Positions 35,915 through 44,852 of a stretch of DNA of 64,000 nt are shown here, one piece after another. The DNA lies in NCBI RefSeq assembly GCF_004365965.1, contig NZ_SOEB01000020.1, positions 1-64,000 of the forward strand, given 5' to 3'. The notes beneath the pieces are model-generated. The model was given only the letters and a program-made list of their open reading frames with translations. It ran no database searches and was not told where the DNA came from. The stretch's first letter is position 1. Each line of letters starts with the position of its first letter. A program made the position numbers and the translations under genes. The stretch is from Rhodovulum visakhapatnamense. GTDB taxonomy: Bacteria; Pseudomonadota; Alphaproteobacteria; Rhodobacterales; Rhodobacteraceae.

Positions 35915-38900
35915 TCAGGCCCGCCGCCGCAGCTTTTCCGTCGCATAGGCCAGGAACCCGGCCTCGTCGACAGGCCGGGAAAACAGGTAGCCCTGCAGCA
36001 CCTGACAGCCCAGCCCCCGCAGGATCCGCACCTGATCGGGCGTCTCGACCCCCTCGGCCACGGTGCCGATCCCCAGCGCCTCGGCGATCTCGACGATGGC
36101 GCGCACCAGATTGCGCGAGCGCAGGTCGCTTGCCACCGGCGCCACGATGCGGCGGTCGATCTTCAGCGAGGAGGGCGCGATCTCGAGCAGCCCGATGATC
36201 GAGGCATGGCCCGACCCGAAATCGTCGATCTCGATGTCGATCCCGGCCTCGCGCACGGCGGCCAGATGGGTGCGGAAGGCATCGCTTTCCTCTTCGACCA
36301 GGATCGATTCCAGCAACTCGAAGGTCACCTTGGTGTCCTCGCTGCGCATCGCCCGCGCGGCCGAGACCACGTCGGGGTCGTGCATCCGGCCAGAACTGAC
36401 ATTGAAGCTGATCTTGGGCAGATGCAGCCCCGCCGCGCGCCAGCGGTCCAGCGCCTGACGGGATTTCTCCATCATCAGGCGGTCGATCTCGGGCACCAGC
36501 CGCAGCTGCTGGGCCACATGCATGAAAGCCGAGGGCGCCAGCACGCCCTTCGTCGGATGGCGCCAGCGCAGAAGCGTCTCGGCCCCGACCAGACGGTTCT
36601 CCATCGCGCAGACCTGGGGCTGGAAGAACGGCACGAATTCGTCGCGCTCCAGCGCCTCGTGGATCTCGGCCGCCAGCCGCCGGTCGCGCAGGATCGTGTC
36701 GTGCAGCGCCCGGGTGAAGAACTGCATCCGGCTGCGGCCGCTGGCCTTGGCGCGATAAAGCGCGGCATCGGCGAAAAGCTGGATGTCGCTGTCGGGGCCG
36801 CAGATGTCGTCGCACTGGGCGATCCCGAAGCTGGCGCCGAACCGGCAGGGGCGCCCGCGATACAGCATCGGTTCGGCCAGCCGGGCCTGCACCCGTTCGA
36901 CCACATCCTGCGCATGGCGCCGCGTCACGCCCGGCGCCAGCAGGATGGCGAATTCGTCGCCCCCGATCCGCGCGGCGAAATCGGCCCCCCGGATCGCACC
37001 GCGCAACACCTCGGCCACCCGGATCAGCACCTGGTCCCCGGCCTCATGGCCCAGGGTGTCGTTGACATATTTGAAATGGTCGAGGTCGATGCGGATCAAC
37101 ACGCAATCGCGCGGCCCGCCCGCACCCGCCTCGGCCAGACGCTCGGCCAGAACCCGGTCGTAGAACCGCCGGTTCGGCAGGGCAGTCAACCCGTCATGCA
37201 GCGCCTGCCGCTCGTTCTCGATCCGCATCTTCTCGGCCAAGCCGTGGGCGCGGCGCAGGTCGGCTTCGCGTTCGACATCGGCGGTCACGTCGTAAAGCGC
37301 GCCGCGCCAGGTCACGACCCCGTCCGGCCCCTTGCGCGGGGTCGCCGAGGCATCGAGCCAGCGCATGCCCCGGATCGGATGGAAGATCCGGAACCGCTGG
37401 CGCCGAAGCGCGAGGGTCTGCGAGGTGGTTTCGATATTGGCCAGGAACTGGGGCAGGTCGTCGGGATGGATGCGCTCCAGGATATGCGTCTGCAGCCGCT
37501 GATCGTCGCCGCCGGAAAACCCCATCAGGTCGTTGAAATGCGCGCGGGTATAAGTGAAGTTCAACCCGCCCATGGGCGCGCGCTGCGCCTCGTAAAGCCC
37601 GACCGGCGCAATCTCGGCGATCGAGGCCAGACGGTCCATCGCATCATGCGCCTCGGCCGTGGCCCGCGCCGCCCGGCGTTCCATCTCGAGCCGCTCGGTG
37701 ATGTCGATCATGTAGCCGTACCACATCGCCCCGTCGGCCGAGCGGAGCGGACTGGCCGAACACAGAAGCCAGATCGTCCCCTTCTGCGGATGCTCGACGC
37801 GGAACTTGACCTCGGCCCGGGCGCCCGTCTCCAGCGACTGGGCGAAGGCGTCCCCGACCACGGCCTCGTCCTCGGGCGCGACATGGCGGAACGCCTTGCC
37901 GACACTCTTGCGCAGATCGGCTCCGGTGACCCCCATGAGGTCGGGCAATCGCGAGGTGAAATAGGGAAAGCGCATCTTGCCATCGAACGTCTGCCGCAGC
38001 GAGAACAACGCCCCGGGAGAGTTCTCGGCCAGCGTCGTCAGCCCCTCATGCGCGAAGCGTTGGGCCTCTGACGCCTTGGCCGCCCGCCGCTCTGCCGCGA
38101 TTTCGTCGGTGATATCCAGCACGCTGCAGCGCCACAGCACCGAACCGTCGGGCAGCGCCGTCGGCAGGGACGATCCCCGATACCAGCGCAGTCCCCGCTC
38201 GGGGTGCCGCAGCCGGAAGCGCACCGACGCCGGGCACAGATCCTCGGCCGACCGCCGGGCCTGTTCGCGCAGCGCGGCCATGTCGTCGCGATGGATCCAG
38301 CGGAACCCGGCGCGCACGTCCCGCGCAAGATCTTCGGCCGGGACGCCGGACAGATCGGCCAGCCTGGCGCTGAAATAGGGGGCGCTCAGCCTGCCCCCCG
38401 GATCGCGCCGAAGCTCGAAAAGCGCGACCGGCGCATTGTCGGCCAGCGCGTTCAGCCGTTCGCTGGCATCGCGCGCGGCCTCCGCCAGCCCGGCGGCACG
38501 GATCTCGTCCTGCTTGCGGTCGGTGACGTCGACGAGGCTGCCGCAGAGGATCGCCGGACGGTCCCCGGTCGCCGCCGCGAAAAGTTGCCCGGTGGCCGCG
38601 AACCAGCGATAGCCGCCTCCCTTGCAGCGGAGCCGGTGATCGAAACCGAACCGGTCGATCTCGCCCCGGACCGCTGCCTCGAGCTGGCCGAGGATGCTCG
38701 CGCGGTCCTCGGGATGGATGCGCTCGACGCAGCTTTGCACATCCAGAGGAATTTCGCCGGGTTCATAGCCCAGGACCCGGGAATACTCGGCCGTGGCCCG
38801 GATCTCGGTCGCGGGCAGTTCCGCATACCATTGCCCGATTCCCGCCGAGGCGGCCGCCACCTGAAGGATATCGGCCTGCTCCGGAACGCAGGCGCCGGAC

Positions 38901-39106
38901 CGGACGGGCGCCACCGGTCCGGTGTCGCGGTCCGGGCGCCCCTCGCCTTTGGCCGCGGGCCTTTGGCTGGCAGGCCCGTCGGATGGAATGGCCCGGTTGC
39001 GAAAGCGGCCGATCAGGGTCTCGAACTGGGTGGACGAGGATGCCGGTTCGGGCTGAGGTTTCCCGCGCGGCCCGATACCGAGGCCGTTCACTTGTTCCTT
39101 TGGCAC
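35915..39106 (-). CDS. Multi-PAS GGDEF/EAL cyclic-di-GMP enzyme
   Basis: A 1,063-residue soluble sensor protein. Several PAS-type domains fill about residues 90-590, recognised by repeated LRW/F..HP-type segments such as EYSRVLGYEPGEI, IHPEDRASILGQL, LMGFSGGDDQRLQT and LDITDEIAAERRA. The GGDEF domain (about 620-790) has intact ARIGGDEFAILL. The EAL domain (about 800-1055) begins EFVPFFQPQVCAMENRLVGA and reads ETLLRW instead of EALLRW; DDFGSGHAS, FELLES and EGVET are present. Both synthesis and hydrolysis of c-di-GMP are possible. No upstream ATG fits; GTG 39106 has GAGGA 8 nt upstream and GTG 39091 has AAGGAA, so the start is uncertain. Convergent with the TRAP operon. Confidence 0.9.
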   Translation of the reverse strand: MPKEQVNGLGIGPRGKPQPEPASSSTQFETLIGRFRNRAIPSDGPASQRPAAKGEGRPDRDTGPVAPVRSGACVPEQADILQVAAASAGIGQWYAELPATEIRATAEYSRVLGYEPGEIPLDVQSCVERIHPEDRASILGQLEAAVRGEIDRFGFDHRLRCKGGGYRWFAATGQLFAAATGDRPAILCGSLVDVTDRKQDEIRAAGLAEAARDASERLNALADNAPVALFELRRDPGGRLSAPYFSARLADLSGVPAEDLARDVRAGFRWIHRDDMAALREQARRSAEDLCPASVRFRLRHPERGLRWYRGSSLPTALPDGSVLWRCSVLDITDEIAAERRAAKASEAQRFAHEGLTTLAENSPGALFSLRQTFDGKMRFPYFTSRLPDLMGVTGADLRKSVGKAFRHVAPEDEAVVGDAFAQSLETGARAEVKFRVEHPQKGTIWLLCSASPLRSADGAMWYGYMIDITERLEMERRAARATAEAHDAMDRLASIAEIAPVGLYEAQRAPMGGLNFTYTRAHFNDLMGFSGGDDQRLQTHILERIHPDDLPQFLANIETTSQTLALRRQRFRIFHPIRGMRWLDASATPRKGPDGVVTWRGALYDVTADVEREADLRRAHGLAEKMRIENERQALHDGLTALPNRRFYDRVLAERLAEAGAGGPRDCVLIRIDLDHFKYVNDTLGHEAGDQVLIRVAEVLRGAIRGADFAARIGGDEFAILLAPGVTRRHAQDVVERVQARLAEPMLYRGRPCRFGASFGIAQCDDICGPDSDIQLFADAALYRAKASGRSRMQFFTRALHDTILRDRRLAAEIHEALERDEFVPFFQPQVCAMENRLVGAETLLRWRHPTKGVLAPSAFMHVAQQLRLVPEIDRLMMEKSRQALDRWRAAGLHLPKISFNVSSGRMHDPDVVSAARAMRSEDTKVTFELLESILVEEESDAFRTHLAAVREAGIDIEIDDFGSGHASIIGLLEIAPSSLKIDRRIVAPVASDLRSRNLVRAIVEIAEALGIGTVAEGVETPDQVRILRGLGCQVLQGYLFSRPVDEAGFLAYATEKLRRRA

Positions 39107-39491
39107 GACACTGGTCCTCGCACTGTCGGTGGGCCCAAGGCGCGGAAAAGCCGCTCCGAGCGATCGGCACACGGTAGGGTTGCAAACGTGCTGCGGAATT
39201 ACGGCATTTGCGAGGCCGTCGCCTGTGCGCTGCAAGGCTCTTCCGGGCCGAAAAGCCGTTCCGCCGGACCGGCGGGCGACAACCCTGCACAAATCGCTTA
39301 AATACCAAGTGCTTGATTGCCCACGCTCTGCCCGGAAAGGGCCGCGCGCCCCGGTCCGGCAAATGTGATTGCGGGCACGGACGTTGCGGCACTTCGGCGG
39401 CGGCCATGGACCGCAAGAACGCCGGGGGTCGAAACGGCAAAACGGGGCGGCCTTGTGCCGCCCCGTCCCGGTCCCGCACCCTTTCGGCGGA
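39107..39491. other. 385-bp intergenic region between protease and GGDEF/EAL genes
   Basis: Both flanking genes are on the minus strand. The right part holds the terminator of the protease gene; the left part should hold the promoter of the sensor gene. I see no ORF with support. Confidence 0.45.
39442..39466 (-). terminator. Rho-independent terminator of the RTX protease gene
   Basis: On the minus strand a perfect 10-bp stem (ACGGGGCGGC/GCCGCCCCGT) with a 5-nt ACAAG loop is followed by TTTGCCGTTT. It starts 26 bp after the protease stop. Confidence 0.75.
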
Positions 39492-42400
39492 TCAGATCAG
39501 GAAGTCGCTGTCGCTGAGCACGCCGATATCGACTCGCGCCAGCTGGATGTCGACCGTTGCGAAGTCGAACAGCACATCGCGGCCGCTCTGGGTCATGTGG
39601 GCGGCCACGTCGGCCCAGCCCGACAGCCCCGAGACAGCCGTCAGGTCGAGCCGGTCGATCCCGGCCCGGAAGTCCATCACCAGATCGACGCCGTCGCCAT
39701 CCGCGAAGACGAAAAGATCGGCATCGGCGCCGCCGGTCAGCCGGTCGTTGCCCGCCCCGCCCAGAAGCGTGTCCGCCCCGGCGCCGCCGGCCAGAAGGTC
39801 GTCCCCCGCATCGCCCGACAGGCTGTCGGCGCCGCGCCCGCCATAGATCCGGTCGTTGCCGCCCCCGCCATGGACGGTGTCGCCGTCGCCGGCCAGATCC
39901 CGGCTGCCGTTGAAGCTGTCATCGCCGTCGCCAAGGCGCACGAGGTCGCGGCCGCCCGTGTCGCCCACCCGGTCGTTGCCCGCGCCGCCATCGACGCTGT
40001 CGTTGCCCGCCCCGAGCTGGATCGAATCGTTCCCGTCTCCGCCCGAGACGGTATCGCCCTGGCTGCGGCTGTCGCCGGTCGCGGTATAACGGTCATTGCC
40101 CGCGCCCAGATCGACCAGATCGTTGCCGCCGCTGTCGGTGACGCTGTCATTGCCCGCACCGCCCGTCAGCGTGTCATTGCCGAGGCCACCCGACAAAAGA
40201 CCACCCGCATCGCTGGCCTGAAGCAGATCATCGCCCGCCTCGCCGTAAAGCGCGTCGCGGCCGCCAAGGCTGATCAACCGGTCGTCGCCCGCCCCGCCAT
40301 AGACCCGGTCCATCCCGGCATCGGCGCTGTCGGTGAAGGTGTCGTCGCCTCCGTCCAGCCGGATCTGGTCGTTGCCCGCCCCGCCCAGCACGGTATCGTC
40401 GCCCGCGCCGCCGGTGATCGTGTCATTGTCGGCGCCGCCGTCGATCAGATCGGCCCCGGCCCCGCCCAGGATCACATCGCGCCCGGCCTCACCGTAAAAG
40501 CTGTTCAACCCGGCCGTGCCGAAGATCCGGTCGTCGCCGGTGCCGCCGCGCACCGTGTCGCCGCCCGCGGCGCCGGTCTCGGCGGTGTCGACGAAAATAT
40601 CGGCGCCCTCGCCAAGATCGACGCTGTCCCGCCCGGCCCCGGCATCGACCCGGTCGTTGCCCGCGCCCGCCGCGATGGTATCGGCCATGGCGCTGCCATT
40701 CAGCACATCGGCGCCAGCGGTGCCCGTGATCGTTCCCGACACGGCAAGGCCGTCATTGCCCGAGCCCGCAAAGCGGAAGGACGACGCCCCGAGCGTCGCC
40801 AGAGCGGTCCCGCGCAGCAGGAGCGTCCCGTCCGAGGTGGTCAGCAGCGTACCGGTCCGCAATTGCGTGGCACCGGTCATCAGCGTGCTCCAGTCCGCGA
40901 CCGCACCGACCGCGGACAGGTCGATCACATCCCCCGCGCGCAGGTCCATGATCGTGTCGGTGCCGAAGCCCGCGCCCAGCACGAAGACGTCGTTGCCGCC
41001 GCCACCGGTCATCGTGTCGTTGCCCGCACCGCCCGCCAGCGTATCGGCACCGCCACCGCCGGACAGCACGTCATTGCCCGCATCGCCCGACAGGCTGTCA
41101 TTGCCGGTGCTGCCGATGATCCGGTCGTGGCCCTCGCCTCCGCTGACCGTGTCGCCCATCGCCGCGGTGTCGCCGGTGGCCGAATAGCGGTCGTTGCCCG
41201 CGCCCAGATCGACGCTGTCATTGCCGCCGGTATCGGAGATGCTGTCATCGCCCGCGCCGCCCGACAGGCTGTCATCGCCCTTGCCCCCCTGCAGCGCGTC
41301 ATTGCCGCCGCCGCCCGTGACGGTGTCGTTGCCGGCGCCTGCGCTCACCCGGTCGTTCCCGGCGCCGCCGTCGATCAGGTCGTTGCCATTGCTGGTGGTG
41401 ATGGTGTCGTTGCCGTCGCCGCCGCTGACGGTATCGGCCATGCCGGGGCTGTCGCCGCGGCCCAGATAGCGGTCATTGCCCGCGCCCAGATCGACCAGAT
41501 CTGCGCCGCCATCATCGGTCACGTTGTCCATCCCGGCGCCGCCGGTGATGGTATCGTTGCCGGTTCCGCCGGACAGCACGCTGCCCGCATTGCCGGCGGT
41601 CAGCACGTCGTCGCCAGCCTCGCCATAGAACAGGTCGCGCCCGCCCTGCGACACCAGCCGGTCGTTGCCCGCCCCGCCATAGACACGGTCGGCGCCGATA
41701 TCGGTGCCATCGACGAAAACGTCGTCGCCAGACTCGAGATAGACGATGTCGTTGCCGAGCCCGCCGGTCACCGTGTCATTGCCCGAATTCGCACGGATGG
41801 TATCCGCCCCGGCAAGCCCGTCGATCAGGTCGTCGCCGGTCGTTCCCTGGAGGACGTCCCTCGCCTCGGTGCCAGAGATCTGGGTCGCCGAACTGCCGCC
41901 CGCCCCACCGCTGCCCGACCCGCTACCGCCCGACCCGCTACCGCCCGATCCGCTACCCGATCCACCGCCCGATCCGCCGCCCGATCCGTCCGACAGCAGG
42001 AAGTTGGCGACGGTCAGGGCGCCAAGTGTGACCCCCTGCAACAGCACGCTGCCTTCGGTCGTGGCGATGGTGACGCCCGAAGCCGACTGCGCCATCAGCG
42101 CGACCAGATCCGTCCAGCTGGCCGCCCCCGGGATCGTGGTAAAGTCGATCCGGTCGACCGAAGCGAAATCGGTGATCCGGTCATCGCCGAACCCGGCGAA
42201 GAAGCGGAAAAGATCCGCCCCGGCCCCGCCGGTCATGCTGTCGTTTCCGGCACCTCCGATCAAAACGTCGTCGCCCGCCCCGCCGTCAAGCGTGTCGTTG
42301 CCCGACCCGGTCGAGATCGTGTTGGCGGCCGTATTGCCGGTCACCCGGTCGGCCCCGGCGCCAGTCGTGACGTTTTCGATCACCGTGCCCGCGGCGATCA

Positions 42401-43217
42401 TCATGTTGCCGGTCCAGCCCAGCGCGTCCGAGGTCCTGCCTGCGGTCAGGTCGATCCGGTTGCTTGCCGCCCAATGCGAGAAATCGACCAGATCGGTGCC
42501 GCCGCTGTCGGACAGCACGAAGGTAACCGGCTGGATCCCGGTCCGTCCGAGCGTGTCGAGCGCCCCGCCCGCGGTCGAGTTGCGCCCGTAGACGGTGTCG
42601 CCCGCATGCACCGCGGCCGGGGCGCCATAAAGCGTCTGCACCGCGTGGGCATCGGCAATCATCGGGGTCAGGGTGAAGGCGGTCGTGGCGGCCACATATG
42701 TATTCTCGCCCTGCGAGAAATAGGACATGACGCTGGTCTGCCAGCTGTCATTGGCATAAAGCGCGTCGCGGGAATAGCTGGCCGAGCCGTTGTAATTGCC
42801 GGTATGGCCCAGCCCCAGCGCGTGCCCGATCTCGTGCAGATAGGTCTGATAGCTGTAGCTGTCGAAGCCGGTCCCGTAGGTGCTGACCCAGCTGCGGGCC
42901 ACGTTCACGGTGGTGCTGCTGATCGCGTTGCCCGAGACATAGGTCTGGGAATAGGCGCCCGAGCTGTTGTTGACGAAGGACATCCGCGCGCCCGAAGACA
43001 CCTCGGTGAAGCCGATGTTTGCCGCCTCGCTCCAGGCGTCCAGCGCGGTGCGGGCCAGCGCCCGCTCGGACGCGTTCATGCTCGACCCGAAAGAATAGGT
43101 GACGGTGTGATCGGACCCCGAGAACTGCCAGGACCGCGCGGGCTGGCCGGCCGCGGACCAGTAGCCGGTCAGAAGCTGGTTGGCGATCTGCTGGGTGGAA
43201 TAGATCGGACGCGCCAT
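39492..43217 (-). CDS. Serralysin-type RTX zinc metalloprotease
   Basis: A 1,241-residue secreted protease. The catalytic domain (about 1-235) has metzincin zinc motif HEIGHALGLGH at 128-138 and Met-turn SVMSYF near 162-167 with the serralysin Tyr. The rest has dozens of RTX calcium-binding nonapeptides (GGxGxDxUx, such as GGAGNDSMTG). They are arranged as three blocks, each ending in a serralysin C-terminal-like module with a DF/DL-x-x-x-D-x-ID/LD segment: DRITDFASVDRIDF, DTIMDLRAGDVIDLS and DLVMDFRAGIDRLDLT. A Gly/Ser linker (encoded at about 41895-42000) separates the first and second blocks. The last residues DSDFLI match C-terminal type I secretion signals. There is no Sec signal. Start 43217 has GAGGAGA 6 nt upstream. 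It is far longer than typical serralysins (about 480). Confidence 0.93.
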   Translation of the reverse strand: MARPIYSTQQIANQLLTGYWSAAGQPARSWQFSGSDHTVTYSFGSSMNASERALARTALDAWSEAANIGFTEVSSGARMSFVNNSSGAYSQTYVSGNAISSTTVNVARSWVSTYGTGFDSYSYQTYLHEIGHALGLGHTGNYNGSASYSRDALYANDSWQTSVMSYFSQGENTYVAATTAFTLTPMIADAHAVQTLYGAPAAVHAGDTVYGRNSTAGGALDTLGRTGIQPVTFVLSDSGGTDLVDFSHWAASNRIDLTAGRTSDALGWTGNMMIAAGTVIENVTTGAGADRVTGNTAANTISTGSGNDTLDGGAGDDVLIGGAGNDSMTGGAGADLFRFFAGFGDDRITDFASVDRIDFTTIPGAASWTDLVALMAQSASGVTIATTEGSVLLQGVTLGALTVANFLLSDGSGGGSGGGSGSGSGGSGSGGSGSGSGGAGGSSATQISGTEARDVLQGTTGDDLIDGLAGADTIRANSGNDTVTGGLGNDIVYLESGDDVFVDGTDIGADRVYGGAGNDRLVSQGGRDLFYGEAGDDVLTAGNAGSVLSGGTGNDTITGGAGMDNVTDDGGADLVDLGAGNDRYLGRGDSPGMADTVSGGDGNDTITTSNGNDLIDGGAGNDRVSAGAGNDTVTGGGGNDALQGGKGDDSLSGGAGDDSISDTGGNDSVDLGAGNDRYSATGDTAAMGDTVSGGEGHDRIIGSTGNDSLSGDAGNDVLSGGGGADTLAGGAGNDTMTGGGGNDVFVLGAGFGTDTIMDLRAGDVIDLSAVGAVADWSTLMTGATQLRTGTLLTTSDGTLLLRGTALATLGASSFRFAGSGNDGLAVSGTITGTAGADVLNGSAMADTIAAGAGNDRVDAGAGRDSVDLGEGADIFVDTAETGAAGGDTVRGGTGDDRIFGTAGLNSFYGEAGRDVILGGAGADLIDGGADNDTITGGAGDDTVLGGAGNDQIRLDGGDDTFTDSADAGMDRVYGGAGDDRLISLGGRDALYGEAGDDLLQASDAGGLLSGGLGNDTLTGGAGNDSVTDSGGNDLVDLGAGNDRYTATGDSRSQGDTVSGGDGNDSIQLGAGNDSVDGGAGNDRVGDTGGRDLVRLGDGDDSFNGSRDLAGDGDTVHGGGGNDRIYGGRGADSLSGDAGDDLLAGGAGADTLLGGAGNDRLTGGADADLFVFADGDGVDLVMDFRAGIDRLDLTAVSGLSGWADVAAHMTQSGRDVLFDFATVDIQLARVDIGVLSDSDFLI

Positions 43218-43783
43218 GGCCTGTCTCCTCGTTCTGGTCCGGGGCGCAGCCCGTCGGGTGGCGCCGCTCCGAAATTGCCGGGGTGGGGCGACCCGTGCGG
43301 CTGCGCCCCCAGGGCTGCGGCATGCAACGCAAAAACGGACGAAATAAGGTCCCCTAAAGGAAAGGACCGCCGAAGCGGGGCAAATCCGCGGCAAACGCGC
43401 ACAGGCCGCGCGGACCGGAACCGGCAGGCGGATGCGGCGCCGCCCCGGCGGAACCGGCGGAAATCCCGCAGGATTTGCTGAAGGGTCGCGCCCGCAGCCC
43501 GCCGCCGGATGCGCCTGAAAACGACCCACCATGTCGCAAATTGGCATTCTTCGGTTGGCAGAGAAGGCGATTTCCCCTAAACCCGGCCCCGGTTGCGATG
43601 CTTGGTTTTCGAATACATGCCGACAAGGCGGGGGTCCGCGTCCCGCCGTCCGGCCGTCGCCTCGCAGCGCGCGGGGCCGTCTGTCGGCGGCCCGACCCCC
43701 ATCGCAGCCCTGCCGCCGCGGCCTCCGACCCGTCCTTCCCGGCGACAGACAAAGTCCTTTCACCTTTCAAGACGGAGCATCCG
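43218..43783. other. 566-bp divergent intergenic region, protease/betaine transporter
   Basis: It holds promoters for the RTX protease (left) and the proXWV-type operon (right). AT-richer stretches lie near 43340-43360 and 43540-43620. I see no repeat or conserved operator I can name, and the reading frames here show no coding signal. Confidence 0.4.
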
Positions 43784-44755
43784 ATGAAACGAGCAACAGC
43801 CCTTGGCGCCCTTCTGGCCGGACTGGCCCTGCCCGCAATGGCGCAGGCCGAGTGCGGCGAGGTGTCGATCGCCGAGATGAACTGGGCCTCGGCCTCGGTC
43901 GTGACCAATGTCGAGAAATTCCTGATGGAGCAGGGCTATGGCTGCACGGTCAAGGTCGTGCCCTCTGACACCGTGCCTGCGGTGACCTCGATCGCCGAGA
44001 ACGGCGAGCCCGACACCGTGTCGGAGATGTGGGTCAACTCGACCGGCGAGGTCTATTCCAAGCTCAAGGACCAGGGCAAGATCGAGGAACTGGGCAAGGT
44101 GCTCGATCCCGGCGGGGTCGAGGGCTGGTGGATCCCCGACTATCTGGCCGAGGAACATCCCGAACTGACCACCATCGAGGGCGTCCTGGCCCATCCCGAC
44201 TGGGTCGGCGGCACCTTCAACAACTGCCCCGACGGCTGGGGCTGCCGGGTCGTGAACGACAACCTGATCCCGGCCTTCGACCTTGAAGGCCATGGCATCG
44301 AGGTCTTCAACCACGGCTCGGGCGAGACGCTGGCCACCTCGATGGCGTCGGCCTACGAGAAGAAGGAACCCTGGTTCGGCTATTACTGGGCGCCGACCGC
44401 GGTGCTGGGCAAGTACAACATGGTGTCGGTCGATCTCGGCCCCTATGACGAGGCCGCCCACGAGGCCAACCAGACCCCCGACACTCCCGACCCGAAACCC
44501 TCGGCCTTCCCGGCCGCACCGGTGCTGACCGTCGTCACCGCCGATTTCGCCGACCGCGAACCCGAGGTCGCCGAGATGCTGCGCAAGGTCAGCTTCGACG
44601 TCGACGACATGAGCGCGGTCATCGCCTGGATGGACGAGAACAACGCCTCGCCCGAGGAAGGCGCGGTCTACTTCCTGACCCAGCACAAGGATGTCTGGTC
44701 GGCCTGGCTCGACGATGCGGCACGCGAAAAACTGGCGGCCCTGCTGGACCAGTAA
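43784..44755 (+). CDS. proX: Glycine betaine/proline-type ABC substrate-binding protein
   Basis: A 323-residue OpuAC-family protein with a Sec signal peptide (LGALLAGLALPAMAQAE). The mature part starts with CGEVSIAEMNWASASVVTNV, a hallmark of betaine/choline-binding proteins, and has DTVSEMWVNSTGEVY, EGWWIPDYLAEEHPEL and KEPWFGYYWAPTAVLGKY, which supply the aromatic residues that cage quaternary ammonium groups. A ribosome binding site (GACGGAG) precedes the ATG. The permease and ATPase genes follow. Substrate could be glycine betaine, proline betaine or another osmolyte. Confidence 0.92.
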   Translation: MKRATALGALLAGLALPAMAQAECGEVSIAEMNWASASVVTNVEKFLMEQGYGCTVKVVPSDTVPAVTSIAENGEPDTVSEMWVNSTGEVYSKLKDQGKIEELGKVLDPGGVEGWWIPDYLAEEHPELTTIEGVLAHPDWVGGTFNNCPDGWGCRVVNDNLIPAFDLEGHGIEVFNHGSGETLATSMASAYEKKEPWFGYYWAPTAVLGKYNMVSVDLGPYDEAAHEANQTPDTPDPKPSAFPAAPVLTVVTADFADREPEVAEMLRKVSFDVDDMSAVIAWMDENNASPEEGAVYFLTQHKDVWSAWLDDAAREKLAALLDQ

Positions 44756-44813
44756 AGACAACAGGCGGAATTCGGGCGGGCCTGTCCCCGGCGGGCCCGT
44801 CCTTTCTGTTCCC

Positions 44814-44834
44814 GACGGGCCGGACCGGCCCGTC
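44814..44834. promoter_or_regulatory. 21-bp inverted repeat between proX and proW
   Basis: GACGGGCCGG-A-CCGGCCCGTC is a perfect palindrome 19 bp before the proW start, in a 97-bp gap. It may be an attenuating hairpin that lowers permease expression relative to the binding protein, or it may stabilise the proX message. Confidence 0.5.
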
Positions 44835-44852
44835 TCAAGGAGACCCGAACGG

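Noticed and set aside
39369-43481. A 1,370-codon open frame on the plus strand
   Set aside because: It mirrors the RTX protease repeats (VIARAA-type periodicity) and has no independent motif or ribosome binding site.
43218-43763. N-terminal extension of the RTX protease up to 43763
   Set aside because: The ATG at 43217 has a strong ribosome binding site and gives a protein without a Sec signal, as expected for type I secretion.
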